From: Oleiphilaceae bacterium
Lineage (GTDB): Bacteria > Pseudomonadota > Gammaproteobacteria > Pseudomonadales > Oleiphilaceae
DNA: 64,000 nucleotides
NCBI GenBank assembly: GCA_022447365.1
Contig: JAKVBL010000012.1
Coordinates: 1-64,000, forward strand
Direction: 5' to 3'
Position numbers and translations under genes: made by a program. Under the pieces are notes generated by a model. That model was not told where the DNA came from and did no database searches. It was given only the letters and a program-made list of their open reading frames with translations. This document shows, piece by piece, positions 50,202-60,143 of this stretch; within the stretch, counting starts at the first letter, position 1; each line of letters opens with the position of its first letter.

Positions 50202-50924
50202 CTATGCGTTACCGTCTAAAAGCGCCTGTTGAAGCTCAAAAATTTCCCCTAAGCCTTTGCGTGCCAAAGCAAGCATTGCGTCAAATTCTTTCTGCTCAAA
50301 TGCTTCACCTTCAGCTGTGCCCTGCACTTCAATAAAACCACCTTTATCTGTCATCACGACATTCATATCGGTTTCAGCAGCAGAGTCTTCTGGATAGTCC
50401 AAGTCAAGGACAGCTTCACCTTCATAAATGCCAACCGAAATTGCAGCCACTTTTTGCTTAAGCGGAGATTCCTTTAACTTGCCTGCTTCGACCAATCGAT
50501 TTAACGCCACGCCAAGTGCTGCACACCCGCCCGTAATAGAGGCTGTGCGCGTTCCGCCATCAGCCTGAATCACATCACAGTCAATCGTAATGGTTCGCTC
50601 ACCAAGCTTTTTCAAATCCACAGCTGCTCTCAAAGAGCGGCCAATCAAACGTTGAATTTCAACTGTTCGACCTTGCTGCTTACCTCGCGCCGCCTCACGT
50701 GACATGCGCGACCCAGTTGAACGCGGCAACATGCCATATTCTGCTGTAATCCAACCTTTACACTCACCTTTTAAGAAGCGAGGCACCGACTCATCAATTG
50801 ATGCAGTACAAATTACTTTCGTATCACCAAACTCCACCAACACAGATCCTTCTGCATGTTTTGTATATCCTGGAGTAAGTTTAATTGCGCGCGCTTGATC
50901 TAACGCTCTGCCACTTGGACGCAT
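50202..50924 (-). CDS. rph: Rph, RNase PH
   Basis: Phosphorolytic 3'-exoribonuclease for tRNA maturation. The ATG 50924 ([19 protein letters not shown]) has AAGGGA upstream and gives 240 residues, the usual length. Marks are [57 protein letters not shown] with catalytic Asp, and [19 protein letters not shown]. It is divergent from yicC. Confidence 0.97.
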   Translation of the reverse strand: MRPSGRALDQARAIKLTPGYTKHAEGSVLVEFGDTKVICTASIDESVPRFLKGECKGWITAEYGMLPRSTGSRMSREAARGKQQGRTVEIQRLIGRSLRAAVDLKKLGERTITIDCDVIQADGGTRTASITGGCAALGVALNRLVEAGKLKESPLKQKVAAISVGIYEGEAVLDLDYPEDSAAETDMNVVMTDKGGFIEVQGTAEGEAFEQKEFDAMLALARKGLGEIFELQQALLDGNA

Positions 50925-51051
50925 ATCATTTCCCTTAAAATAAACTAAACTAGAAAAATTTTGCGGCGAGTTTAACACTTTCTGTCGTGGCTCGCGCCCT
51001 CACTTTCCACTATGATTCTCAGACGTTTACAAAACCACTTTGAGAAGCTTC

Positions 51052-51918
51052 ATGATAAAAAGTATGACCGCGTTTGCACGACAAGAAGCAAACACAGAAG
51101 GCGGCACATTGACTTGGGAAATTCGCAGTGTAAATCACCGCTACTTAGAGCCGAACTTTCGTATTCCAGAACAATTTAGGGAAGCTGAAGGACAGCTTCG
51201 CGAGCAACTACGTAAAAAGTTGGCACGAGGTAAATTAGATTGCTCATTGAAATGGCAAGCAAACGACCATGCAAATGAAGACATCGCAATCAACACAAAC
51301 ATCTTAAAGCAGCTCAATCATGCGCTGAGCGAGATCTCTTCCAATATTGAGCACAGCGCCAAACCTTCAAGCTTAGAGATTCTTCAATGGCCGGGCGTCA
51401 TTGAACATACCGAAGCGGACAAGGGCGAACTTATGAAGCTCTGCGTATCGGCATTTGCGCAAGCGATAGACACTCTGATCGACAATCGCAAGCGCGAAGG
51501 TGAGCAACTAGCGCCGCTGTTTGAAGACCGCTTAAGCAAGATTGACGACATCGTAATTGAGGTCCGCGGCAAGCTGCCTCAAATTTTGGAACAGCAACGT
51601 GAAAATTTACGTAACCGCTTTGCTGAGCTCAGTGTTGATTTGGACGAACAACGTATCGAACAAGAAATGGTCGTCCTTGCGCAAAAGTCTGATGTTGATG
51701 AAGAGTTAGATCGCCTAGACGCACATGTAAAAGAAGTCCGAAAAGTGCTGAAGAAGAAAGAACCTGTTGGACGCCGACTCGACTTTCTAATGCAAGAGCT
51801 GAACAGAGAAGCCAACACACTCTCATCTAAATCAATCGTGACCGACACAACACGCGCAGCTGTTGAGCTCAAAGTATTAATAGAACAAATGCGAGAGCAA
51901 GTGCAAAACGTCGAGTAA
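51052..51918 (+). CDS. yicC: YicC-family endoribonuclease
   Basis: 288 residues from ATG 51052 (MIKSMTAFARQEANTEGGTLTWEIRSVN split), closely matching E. coli YicC throughout, including LPQILEQQRENLRNRF and the near-identical C-terminus VAVELK-type block ELKVLIEQMREQVQNVE. YicC is reported to be an endoribonuclease. A start at 51040 would add four residues. It precedes gmk, as in Pseudomonas and E. coli relatives. Confidence 0.95.
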   Translation: MIKSMTAFARQEANTEGGTLTWEIRSVNHRYLEPNFRIPEQFREAEGQLREQLRKKLARGKLDCSLKWQANDHANEDIAINTNILKQLNHALSEISSNIEHSAKPSSLEILQWPGVIEHTEADKGELMKLCVSAFAQAIDTLIDNRKREGEQLAPLFEDRLSKIDDIVIEVRGKLPQILEQQRENLRNRFAELSVDLDEQRIEQEMVVLAQKSDVDEELDRLDAHVKEVRKVLKKKEPVGRRLDFLMQELNREANTLSSKSIVTDTTRAAVELKVLIEQMREQVQNVE

Positions 51919-51954
51919 AGACTATCGTTTACTCCCTATCTTTATAGCCAAAGT

Positions 51955-51998
51955 GGCTGTAAACTGTGCCGGCTTAAACCAGTCGCCGATTTACAGCC
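51955..51998 (+). promoter_or_regulatory. Stem-loop in the gmk leader
   Basis: GGCTGTAAA (51955-51963) pairs with TTTACAGCC (51990-51998), with an inner CGGC/GCCG stem. No U-tract follows. It may be the yicC terminator or a leader structure of gmk. Confidence 0.45.
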
Positions 51999-52052
51999 TC
52001 TTGCGTAAATTTTCGCGGCAGCATTACTCTTAATGTAGGGAATAAGCGATCA

Positions 52053-52679
52053 ATGACGACCACGCATACTTCAGGCAAGTTATACATAATTGCCGCACCT
52101 TCCGGTGCAGGGAAAACCAGTCTCGTTCACGAGTTAGTGAATCGCTACAAAAACATCACCGTCTCTGTTTCTCACACTACTCGCGACAAACGTCCTGGTG
52201 AAGAAGACGGCATTAACTACAACTTCGTTAGCACCGACACGTTTAAATCTTTAATCGATCAAGGCGACTTTCTCGAGCATGCAGAAGTATTCGGTAACTA
52301 CTATGGCACGTCAAAAGAATGGGTACAGAGCCGACTTGATCAAGGCCTAGACGTCATTCTAGAAATTGACTGGCAAGGCGGCCGCCAAGTACGCGAACAA
52401 TTCCCACAAGCATTGAGCATCTTTATTATTCCGCCATCCAAGGCTGCACTGCACGCAAGACTCGAAGGCCGCGGTCAAGACAAACCTGAAGTCATTGAGC
52501 TACGTATGCAAGAAGCCGCTTCAGAGTGTAGTCATTACGAAGAGTTCGACTACCTTGTTGTAAACGAAAACTTCGACCAAGCGCTGGCTGAATTAGGCGC
52601 TATATTTACCGCTCAAAGATTATTGTTAGTAGATCAAAAACAACGTCATCAAGAGATACTCAACGATCTATTGTCTTAA
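52053..52679 (+). CDS. gmk: Gmk, guanylate kinase
   Basis: Phosphorylates GMP to GDP. 208 residues. P-loop [15 protein letters not shown] (14-28), GMP-binding [19 protein letters not shown], and [16 protein letters not shown]. Followed by rpoZ and spoT in the conserved order that links purine nucleotides and the stringent response. Confidence 0.97.
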   Translation: MTTTHTSGKLYIIAAPSGAGKTSLVHELVNRYKNITVSVSHTTRDKRPGEEDGINYNFVSTDTFKSLIDQGDFLEHAEVFGNYYGTSKEWVQSRLDQGLDVILEIDWQGGRQVREQFPQALSIFIIPPSKAALHARLEGRGQDKPEVIELRMQEAASECSHYEEFDYLVVNENFDQALAELGAIFTAQRLLLVDQKQRHQEILNDLLS

Positions 52680-52758
52680 TCGTACAACTAACATAGAATG
52701 CGCGGTTCTTTTTTGAGCTATGCTTAGTTCTATATTCGAATTCTAGAGGTGAAATTAA

Positions 52759-52971
52759 ATGGCACGAGTGACCGTTGAAGATTGTTTGGAAAATGTAGAC
52801 AACCGTTTTGAACTTGTCATGGTTGCGACCAAGCGCGCTCGTCAACTTGCAAACACTGCGCAAGAGCCAATGGTTCCTGTTGAAAACGACAAGCCAACAG
52901 TATTAGCGCTTCGTGAAATCGCTGAAGGCCATATCAACGCAGGTAATGTTGATTTTAGCGAAGAAGAATAA
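52759..52971 (+). CDS. rpoZ: RpoZ, RNA polymerase omega subunit
   Basis: 70 residues ([43 protein letters not shown]). It helps assemble RNA polymerase and contributes to a ppGpp-binding site. Ribosome site AGAGGTGA lies 9 bases upstream. A terminator follows about 65 bases downstream. Confidence 0.97.
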   Translation: MARVTVEDCLENVDNRFELVMVATKRARQLANTAQEPMVPVENDKPTVLALREIAEGHINAGNVDFSEEE

Positions 52972-53034
52972 CTTCTTTGCGATAATACGCTTGAAAAAAC
53001 AGCTCGCTCAAATATCATTAGGGTGAGCTTATAA

Positions 53035-53068
53035 AAAGCTGAACAGCTTTAGCCGTTCGGCTTTTTTT
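53035..53068 (+). terminator. Rho-independent terminator after rpoZ
   Basis: Stem AAAGCTGAAC/GTTCGGCTTT with one G-T pair and a T7 tail. It sits between rpoZ and spoT, so spoT probably depends on read-through or its own promoter. Confidence 0.8.
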
Positions 53069-53102
53069 ATTTCTTCATTCCGCACAAGTGAGCAGAGAAA
53101 GC

Positions 53103-55226
53103 GTGCCCGATATTGATGGCTTAATCGAGAGAGCCGAGTCCTACCTAGACACCAACAAGGTAAGACTGATTGAACGCGCCTATTACGTCGCAAAAGAGGC
53201 GCACGAAGGGCAATATAGACGCAGTGGCGACCCGTACATTATTCACCCTATTGCTGTCGCCAATATTCTCGCAGACCTTCACCTTGATCACGAAACACTC
53301 ATGGCAGCATTGCTGCATGACGTCATAGAAGACACCGAAACTAGCAAAGACGAATTAGCCGAAGAGTTTGGCAGTGCCGTTGCGGAACTGGTCGACGGGG
53401 TGAGTAAACTCACACAAATAGAATTCAAATCTAAAGCTGAAGCTCAAGCCAATAATTTCCAGAAAATGACGTTGGCGATGGCGAAAGATATTCGCGTTAT
53501 ATTGGTTAAACTTGCAGATCGCCTTCATAACATGCGGACGCTCGGTCCATTGCATCATGAAAAGCGACGGCGGATCGCCACAGAAACGCTAGATATATAC
53601 GCACCGATCGCAAATCGCTTAGGCATTAACAGCATTAGAACCGAGCTTGAAGATCTTGGATTCCAAGCGCTCTACCCAATGCGCTCCAAATACATTCGCA
53701 AAGCGGTCAAAAAGCTTCGCGGAAGCCATAACGAAATCATCGAAGATATCCAAGGTAAAATCGAGAGTCAGCTAAAAACGCGACATCTTACTGGCGAGGT
53801 TATCGGTCGAGAGAAGCATCTTTTCAGCATCTATAAGAAGATGAAGTATAAGCATCGTTCTTTCCATGAAATTATGGATGTATATGCTTTTCGAATTATT
53901 GCTGAATCTGAAGACGATTGTTATCGCATTCTCGGTGCCTTACATGCGCTCTACAAACCTCTACCTTTCCGCTTCAAAGACTATATTGCCGTCCCTAAGG
54001 TAAACGGATATCAATCACTGCATACCACGCTATTCGGTATGCATGTGAACATCGAAGTGCAAATTCGCACCCAAGAGATGGAAGACCTTGCCAACTACGG
54101 GATCGCGGCTCACTGGCAATACAAAGACGACTCCAGTATGGCGCTTGCAAACCAAGCCCGTATAGATCGCTGGTTGAGTGGCCTGAAAGAGATTCGAGAA
54201 AATGCTGGCGACTCAATGGAGTTCTTCGAGCACGTTAAAATTGATCTCTTCCCAGACGAGATCTATGTCTTCACACCGAAAGGAGCAATTCTCGAACTAC
54301 CAGCTGGCGCAACACCGATAGACTTTGCTTATGCCATTCATACTGACATTGGAAATGCATGCGTCGCCTGTCGCATCAACAAACAACTTGCCTCATTAAG
54401 CGAGCCTTTGCAGAGCGGTCAAACGATAGAAATTATTACGGCTCCAGGCGCAAAACCAAGCCCTGCATGGCTAAATATCGTCACCACAGGCAAGGCAAAA
54501 AGTAGTATTCGTCACTTTATCAAGCTGAAGCAACACGAAGAAAATCTATCTCTTGGTAAGAGCCTGCTTGAACGCTCAATGAGCAGCATCAACCTAAGCT
54601 GGGAAAACATCAGTGAAACCCACTTAGTCAACGTGCTCGATCATAACAAAGCAAACTCACTTGATGAGCTACTGATTCTAGTCGGCCAAGGATTGCGCAT
54701 GCCTTATATCATTGCGCGTCAGCTCGCTGCAGAAGATGCAAGTCAAATAAGTAGCGAAACCGAAGAGCCTGCAAAACAAAAACTGATCATCAAAGGAACA
54801 GAAGGCATGCAAGTCAGCTTCAGTTCCTGCTGCTACCCAATTCCGGGCGACCCTATCATCGGGCTACCGGATTCAAATTCTGGTGCGGGCCTTATCATTC
54901 ACGCAGAACAGTGCAAAAAAGCACTGCGCCTTAGCAAAGCGCCAGACCGACTTTATCTATCTTGGGTCAAGGATATTACGGATGAATTTGCGGTTGAATT
55001 GCGTATTGAGCTCGAAAGACAGCGCGGCATTATTGCCGAGTTAGCATCTGCAATCACTCGCGCCGAGGCAAATATCGAACACATTGGTGTCAGCGAGCAG
55101 AACCCTCATATGAGCACGATAGAGGCCGTCATCTACATTCAAGGTCGACGCCATCTTGCTCGTGTGATTCGCCGACTACGTAACATTAAAGCGGTGATTC
55201 GCATTCAAAGAATTATCAATCACTAA
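53103..55226 (+). CDS. spoT: SpoT, bifunctional (p)ppGpp synthetase/hydrolase
   Basis: Controls ppGpp level. I chose GTG 53103 (reading MPDIDGLIERAESYL as start) because Pseudomonas SpoT begins MPSIDAL; GTG 53088 would add five. 707 residues. Hydrolase HD domain (LMAALLHDVIEDTET, LVKLADRLHNMRTL), synthetase domain (IMDVYAFRIIAESEDD, PKVNGYQSLHTTLFG), TGS domain (IYVFTPKGAILELPAGATPIDF split) and C-terminal ACT domain (FAVELRIELERQRGIIAELAS). No stop or loss of the hydrolase motif. Confidence 0.96.
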   Translation: MPDIDGLIERAESYLDTNKVRLIERAYYVAKEAHEGQYRRSGDPYIIHPIAVANILADLHLDHETLMAALLHDVIEDTETSKDELAEEFGSAVAELVDGVSKLTQIEFKSKAEAQANNFQKMTLAMAKDIRVILVKLADRLHNMRTLGPLHHEKRRRIATETLDIYAPIANRLGINSIRTELEDLGFQALYPMRSKYIRKAVKKLRGSHNEIIEDIQGKIESQLKTRHLTGEVIGREKHLFSIYKKMKYKHRSFHEIMDVYAFRIIAESEDDCYRILGALHALYKPLPFRFKDYIAVPKVNGYQSLHTTLFGMHVNIEVQIRTQEMEDLANYGIAAHWQYKDDSSMALANQARIDRWLSGLKEIRENAGDSMEFFEHVKIDLFPDEIYVFTPKGAILELPAGATPIDFAYAIHTDIGNACVACRINKQLASLSEPLQSGQTIEIITAPGAKPSPAWLNIVTTGKAKSSIRHFIKLKQHEENLSLGKSLLERSMSSINLSWENISETHLVNVLDHNKANSLDELLILVGQGLRMPYIIARQLAAEDASQISSETEEPAKQKLIIKGTEGMQVSFSSCCYPIPGDPIIGLPDSNSGAGLIIHAEQCKKALRLSKAPDRLYLSWVKDITDEFAVELRIELERQRGIIAELASAITRAEANIEHIGVSEQNPHMSTIEAVIYIQGRRHLARVIRRLRNIKAVIRIQRIINH

Positions 55227-55270
55227 AGGCGCTCATTTACATTTGGCGCAACAATAGGTAAGGTTTAGAT

Positions 55271-55657
55271 ATGAGCAACAAATCAATTATTCAGTCAGAT
55301 GCTGCACCAGCAGCGATTGGTACCTACTCGCAAGCAGTGAAGGCAGGTAATACTTTGTACCTTTCAGGTCAAATTCCTCTTGATCCACAGAGCATGGAGC
55401 TTGTTGGTGGCGGCATCGAGAATCAAATTAAGCGCGTGTTCGAAAACCTAAAAGCAGTATGTGAAGCTTCTGGTGGTTCACTTCAAGATATCGTGAAGCT
55501 AAATATCTTCCTCACAGACTTAGGTAATTTTGCCGCGGTCAATGAAGTAATGGCTACCTACTTCCAAAAACCTTACCCAGCGCGCGCTGCGATCGGCGTG
55601 GCTGCATTGCCAAAAGGCGCAGAAGTAGAAATGGATGGAATCGTTACCCTTTCATAA
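55271..55657 (+). CDS. ridA: RidA, enamine/imine deaminase
   Basis: 128-residue YjgF/YER057c/UK114-family protein that hydrolyses reactive 2-aminoacrylate and related imines. Conserved residues: [20 protein letters not shown], and the substrate-binding Arg in [20 protein letters not shown]. Ribosome site GGTAAGG is upstream. It follows spoT by 45 bases. Confidence 0.96.
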   Translation: MSNKSIIQSDAAPAAIGTYSQAVKAGNTLYLSGQIPLDPQSMELVGGGIENQIKRVFENLKAVCEASGGSLQDIVKLNIFLTDLGNFAAVNEVMATYFQKPYPARAAIGVAALPKGAEVEMDGIVTLS

Positions 55658-55668
55658 AACATTAAGAG

Positions 55669-55695
55669 TGAGCGCGCCTCACAAAAGCGCGCTCA
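55669..55695. terminator. Hairpin between ridA and the YeeZ-like gene
   Basis: Perfect stem TGAGCGCGC/GCGCGCTCA, nine-base loop, overlapping the YeeZ-like stop codon. The flanks have few T residues, so it is a candidate convergent terminator. Confidence 0.55.
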
Positions 55696-56559
55696 TTGAT
55701 CAATCACTTCCAACATATTTGCATACCCTTCCTTGAACGAAGAGAATTTAAGTTGATATCCAGTCTCCTGCATTCTCTTATTACTTAAACGCTTATTTCC
55801 CGCCCTGCGCCTCACTGCCTCAATGCGACTGTCGTTCAGATTAACATCGAGTTTGTCCGCGATAAACGCATACACCTCGTTCATATCGACAGGATTATCA
55901 TCAGTACAAACATAGAGCTCATCCAGTGCCTGACCTTGCGCATGCGACTTCATCAAAAATGTTAGAAAACCCACTGCATCTTCTTCATGAATTCGGTTGC
56001 TGCGTCTAAGAGCGTCACTCAATACAGGCTCTTGAGACAAAACTTGATCAATAATGCGTCGACGCGAACCTCCATAAATTCCGCTAAAGCGGATAATAGT
56101 GCTCGGCAGGGAGCTATCCCTCAATAAATTTTCTGCCTGAACCAGCACTTTACTCGTCTCACTCATACCGTTGGCAGGACTCAACTCATCGACCACAGAG
56201 TCATCATCCTGAGCATAGACACTCGTACTTGAGACAAAAAAGAGGTGTGGCGGAGTCTTTAAACTTTTAAATTTCGTTATGCAGTGAGTAAGGGCATCGT
56301 AGAAAACGCGTCGGTACGCTTCCGCTCCCCGACCGCCGGGCGTGACACAAAACAAAATCGCATTATAGTTATCAGGTACATTCGTCCACGTACTTGCCTC
56401 ACTAATATCTCCCAAAAACATATGCTCTACACACGCAAATTGGTCTGGAGCATCAATAGACGAGCGCTTTAGTACATCGATACATCGCTCCGACTCAAAC
56501 CCCAAAGCGACTTTACTAGCGATCTGTCCAAATCCAACAAATAAATTTTTGTGCTGCAT
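55693..56559 (-). CDS. YeeZ-like NAD(P)-dependent epimerase/dehydratase family protein
   Basis: 288 residues of the extended short-chain dehydrogenase superfamily with a degenerate N-terminal Rossmann motif (LFVGFGQIASKVALGF). Conserved elements are FFVSSTSVYAQ with the catalytic Ser region, VDELSPANG and the IRFSGIYGG block typical of YeeZ. The canonical YxxxK is not seen, as is common in this subgroup. The substrate is unknown. It is divergent from recG. Confidence 0.82.
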   Translation of the reverse strand: MQHKNLFVGFGQIASKVALGFESERCIDVLKRSSIDAPDQFACVEHMFLGDISEASTWTNVPDNYNAILFCVTPGGRGAEAYRRVFYDALTHCITKFKSLKTPPHLFFVSSTSVYAQDDDSVVDELSPANGMSETSKVLVQAENLLRDSSLPSTIIRFSGIYGGSRRRIIDQVLSQEPVLSDALRRSNRIHEEDAVGFLTFLMKSHAQGQALDELYVCTDDNPVDMNEVYAFIADKLDVNLNDSRIEAVRRRAGNKRLSNKRMQETGYQLKFSSFKEGYANMLEVIDQ

Positions 56560-56660
56560 ACCCGCCCTTTTATCTACTGCATTCCATATAAAAACCCTCT
56601 AACATTACTAGAAATGTGCGACCAACAATACTCATACGCTTCAAGCAAATAAATTCAATA

Positions 56661-58742
56661 ATGGCTAGCCTCAACGAAGTTCCACTTACCCAACTCAAAG
56701 GTGTTGGAGAAAAATTCGCTCTAACGCTTAGTAAGCTTGATTTACATAGCGTGCAGGATCTTATATTCCACCTCCCTTTTCGTTACGAGGATAGAACGTG
56801 CATTGTACCTTTGTCACAAATACGTGCAGGCAAACACGTACTGTTTGAAGCAGAAGTAAAAGGCAGTCGCGTGGTTATCGGACGACGCAAAAGTTTGGAA
56901 GTACACGTCAGAGATAGTTCTGGGCAAGTTGCGCTGCGTTTCTACCACTTCAGTGCTGCTCAAGCGAAACAATTAAGCAATGGCTCACGACTGCGTTGCT
57001 ATGGCGAAGCTCGCTTAGGACAAACAGGCTTAGAGTTTTATCATCCGGAATATCAAGTTTTAAAACCTGGTGATAAACACTCTCCTCCAGAAAAGCTCAC
57101 GCCTATATATACGCTCACTGAAGGTGTGCAACAACCTCGTTTACGTAAGCTATGCGCTAGCGCTTTAGGCTATCTAGACAGACACCAAGTAACCGAACTT
57201 ATTCCTGGCTCGATCTTAAAAGATCTGCAACTCCCAAGCCTTCAAGAAGCCGTTCGTTACCTTCATGCGCCACCAACGGATGCTGATCAACATGCCTTGC
57301 TAGAAGGCGAGCACCCATATCAACAACGACTTATTTTTGAAGAGCTATTGGCGCATCACCTCAGCCTTCTGCAACTTCGAAGTAGCATTCAAAGCAAAGC
57401 ATCACCTGCATTCGTCGCTACAGGCGAGAGTGAGACTATAAAAAATGAATTCTTAAATTCATTACCTTTCTCGCTAACGGGAGCACAACAACGCGTTAGC
57501 GATGAAATTGCTGGCGACTTATCTCATCCATTCCCAATGTTAAGGCTCGTCCAAGGGGATGTCGGTTCTGGGAAAACAGTCGTTGCAGCACTAGCCGCAT
57601 TGCGCGCAGTGTCCCATGGCCATCAAGTCGCGTTCATGGCGCCAACCGAAATTCTTGCTGAACAACACTATGCTAATTTTCAATCGTGGCTTGCACCTTT
57701 GGGTATAAAAGTCGGCTGGCTAAGCGGTAAAGTGAAAGGGAAGAAACGCGAGCAAGAACTTATCACCATTGCAGACGGATCAGCGCAAGTAGTGGTCGGA
57801 ACGCACGCCTTATTTCAAGATGATGTGCAATTTGCTGAACTGGGATTAGCGATCATCGATGAACAACATCGCTTTGGTGTACATCAGCGCTTAGCGTTAA
57901 AAAACAAAGGCAAGCAAAACACAACACCTCATCAGCTCATTATGACGGCCACCCCTATTCCGCGAACTCTCGCAATGAGTGCCTATGCCGATCTAGACAC
58001 CTCAGTCATTGACGAGCTACCCGCCGGCAGACAAGCCATCGAGACCTTTGTTCTGCCAGACACACGACGTCAGGACATTCTCAGTCGCGTACAGTCTATC
58101 TGCGAAGAAGGTCGTCAAGCCTATTGGGTCTGCACATTAATTGAAGAATCTGAAGCCTTACAGTGCCAAGCTGCAGAAGCTAGCGCTGCATGGCTGAACG
58201 AGCAACTTCCAGAGCTTACAGTAGGGCTCGTTCATGGCCGAATGAAAGCTGACGAAAAGTCATTCATGATGGAGCAATTCAAGTCAGGAAAAATAGACCT
58301 ACTCGTAGCGACAACGGTTATAGAAGTAGGAGTCGATGTGCCAAACGCTTCATTAATCATTATCGAAAACCCTGAAAGACTCGGCTTAGCACAATTGCAT
58401 CAGCTTCGTGGTCGCGTGGGTCGAGGAGAACATAAGAGCTATTGCGCACTCATGTATCACCCACCGCTCTCTCAAAACGGCAAAGAAAGACTCTCTGCGA
58501 TGAGAGAAAGCAACGACGGATTCAAGATCGCTGAAAAAGATCTCGAAATTCGCGGGCCCGGTGAAGTATTAGGGACACGACAAACCGGATTGGTCTCTTT
58601 CAGAATTGCGGACATTCAACGTGATGGGGCTTGGCTAGATACCGTCAAACAGGTTGCTCAAATAATGCAACGCTACCCAAGACAATCAAACGCGCTAATT
58701 GAGCGCTGGGTTGGAAATAGACAACAATTTGCTGAGGTTTAG
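56661..58742 (+). CDS. recG: RecG, ATP-dependent DNA helicase
   Basis: Remodels stalled replication forks. ATG 56661 (MASLNEVPLTQLKGVGEKFA) gives 693 residues, the same as E. coli; an upstream frame to 56616 lacks family similarity. Wedge domain (about 1-150), then Walker A LVQGDVGSGKTVVAALAALR, DEQHRFGVHQR, TATPIPRTLAMSAY, and the C-terminal LAQLHQLRGRVGRG and DLEIRGPGEVLGTRQ. Final gene of the rightward gmk-to-recG region. Confidence 0.97.
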   Translation: MASLNEVPLTQLKGVGEKFALTLSKLDLHSVQDLIFHLPFRYEDRTCIVPLSQIRAGKHVLFEAEVKGSRVVIGRRKSLEVHVRDSSGQVALRFYHFSAAQAKQLSNGSRLRCYGEARLGQTGLEFYHPEYQVLKPGDKHSPPEKLTPIYTLTEGVQQPRLRKLCASALGYLDRHQVTELIPGSILKDLQLPSLQEAVRYLHAPPTDADQHALLEGEHPYQQRLIFEELLAHHLSLLQLRSSIQSKASPAFVATGESETIKNEFLNSLPFSLTGAQQRVSDEIAGDLSHPFPMLRLVQGDVGSGKTVVAALAALRAVSHGHQVAFMAPTEILAEQHYANFQSWLAPLGIKVGWLSGKVKGKKREQELITIADGSAQVVVGTHALFQDDVQFAELGLAIIDEQHRFGVHQRLALKNKGKQNTTPHQLIMTATPIPRTLAMSAYADLDTSVIDELPAGRQAIETFVLPDTRRQDILSRVQSICEEGRQAYWVCTLIEESEALQCQAAEASAAWLNEQLPELTVGLVHGRMKADEKSFMMEQFKSGKIDLLVATTVIEVGVDVPNASLIIIENPERLGLAQLHQLRGRVGRGEHKSYCALMYHPPLSQNGKERLSAMRESNDGFKIAEKDLEIRGPGEVLGTRQTGLVSFRIADIQRDGAWLDTVKQVAQIMQRYPRQSNALIERWVGNRQQFAEV

Positions 58743-58752
58743 TACTGAAATA

Positions 58753-59820
58753 TTACTTTCCGTACTTATTAGGCGTACTACCTGTCCAACGTTTAAAGGC
58801 TCGACTAAAGGCACTCACCTCAGAGAACCCCAATAAAAAAGCTAGCTCGGTAAAACTGTACTTGTCTTCTTTTATACTGCGAATCGCAAATTCAGAACGA
58901 ACCTCATCCACAATCTCATGATAAGAAACACCTTCTTTTTTTAGCCTTCTGTATAGAGTATTACGGCTCATATTTAAACGCCTAGCAACAGTGCCAGCAT
59001 CTAAATTAGGATCAGAAAGCTTCTTAGCAACAATTTGTCGAACCTGCTCTTTGATTGAAAGATTCGCTTTCAAAGATGCGAGAATCCGGTCGAGATGCAC
59101 CGTCAACACGCGGTACAAGGTTGGGCTATTTCGAGGCATTGGATAATCTAAATATGCCGCGTTAAATACAATCGAGGCCACTGGCTGATCAAACTTTACT
59201 GGGCACTGGAACAAGGTTTCGTAGCTAGCCGCATAAGCAGGCTTAGAGTGAGGAAAACTCACGTAACGAATATCTAAACCGCTCTGCAATAATCTTCTGG
59301 CACGATATGCCGCTAGAGCAAGACTGTACTCCATTTCATAGGAAGAATAGATCGCGGGTTCTTTAACGTGATAACAAATCGCAAAGTCTTGATCGTTACT
59401 CTGCAATTCGATCTGAATACTTTCGTTTACGATGCGATAATAGCGCTGGTAGTGTTCAATTGCGCTTCTCAAGGTCTTGCAGTTAAAGAATACATGCCCC
59501 ACCAAACCCATGCTCTGAGACAGTTCTTCAGCGGCAAGTTGTAAGGCTAGATCCGGTTCTTTTGTATACGATACCGCGTCACGCCAAAGCGCATAATAGC
59601 GATCTAATGGAACTCTATTTTCTTCAGCGTCTAAGTAAGAGAGGGAAAGCCCATAACGAGATTGTAAGAGGGATTCGGAGTAACCATTATCGATCAAGCG
59701 AAGGAATAACGCGCGACAAGTGACTGCCTGAACGCTTAGCTCAGATTTTAATTCTTCAGTCGCGACACCTTGACTCAATACGCTTCTCTCATCAAAAAGA
59801 TTGATACAAATCGTCAACAA
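58753..59820 (-). CDS. AraC-family regulator, OruR-type, non-ATG start
   Basis: 355 residues. N-terminal arabinose-binding-like domain (about 30-200, including LDRYYALWRDAV and SMGLVGHVFFNCKT) and C-terminal AraC domain (DAGTVARRLNMSRNTLYRRL, FTELAFLLGFSEVSAFSRAFKRWTG, TPNKYGK). No ATG occurs in the first 125 codons; the start is a TTG at 59820 or 59817, or a little downstream. It is divergent from a 28-codon gene whose ATG is 90 bases away, so a shared control region is likely. Confidence 0.88.
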   Translation of the reverse strand: MLTICINLFDERSVLSQGVATEELKSELSVQAVTCRALFLRLIDNGYSESLLQSRYGLSLSYLDAEENRVPLDRYYALWRDAVSYTKEPDLALQLAAEELSQSMGLVGHVFFNCKTLRSAIEHYQRYYRIVNESIQIELQSNDQDFAICYHVKEPAIYSSYEMEYSLALAAYRARRLLQSGLDIRYVSFPHSKPAYAASYETLFQCPVKFDQPVASIVFNAAYLDYPMPRNSPTLYRVLTVHLDRILASLKANLSIKEQVRQIVAKKLSDPNLDAGTVARRLNMSRNTLYRRLKKEGVSYHEIVDEVRSEFAIRSIKEDKYSFTELAFLLGFSEVSAFSRAFKRWTGSTPNKYGK

Positions 59821-59910
59821 CTTGGTTCAGCAAGTCAAGCCTTGCCCTCTTACTTTGCGTAGTATTCCAAGTGCACAAACCCTTTCAAACAATAATTACT
59901 GGAGAGCTTT

Positions 59911-59997
59911 ATGCCTATTTTCGTACCTCATAATGAAGCCGAAGCAGACAATGTAGCGGCTCTTTCTGAATACCTTTCACAGATGTTTTTTTGCTAA
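59911..59997 (+). CDS. 28-residue peptide gene
   Basis: Short ORF with GGAGAG nine bases before the ATG and a strong terminator 20 bases after the stop, so it is a complete transcription unit. The peptide begins MPIFVPHNEAEADNVAA, then an amphipathic stretch ALSEYLSQMFF, and ends in Cys. It has no signal peptide or membrane helix. I know no family for it. The neighbouring AraC gene is divergent, and the next rightward gene is past the terminator. It could be a signalling or regulatory peptide; the function is not known. Confidence 0.7.
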   Translation: MPIFVPHNEAEADNVAALSEYLSQMFFC

Positions 59998-60015
59998 AAC
60001 ACCTTACTAGCTCAC

Positions 60016-60040
60016 AAAGCGCGTCAAAGACGCGCTTTTT
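60016..60040 (+). terminator. Rho-independent terminator of the 28-residue peptide gene
   Basis: Stem AAAGCGCGTC/GACGCGCTTT with an AAA loop and a T6 tail. The remaining part of 59821-60143 contains the divergent promoter zone (59821-59900) and a short leader for the HDOD gene (60045-60143) with no further gene seen. Confidence 0.93.
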
Positions 60041-60143
60041 TATGCCTGTCTGATTATCTTGTTCTACACTAAAAACTACATGGAGTTCGGCTACGCAGTA
60101 TCGATGCCGGCAATATTTATTTCACGGAGCAGTATCAAGGCCT

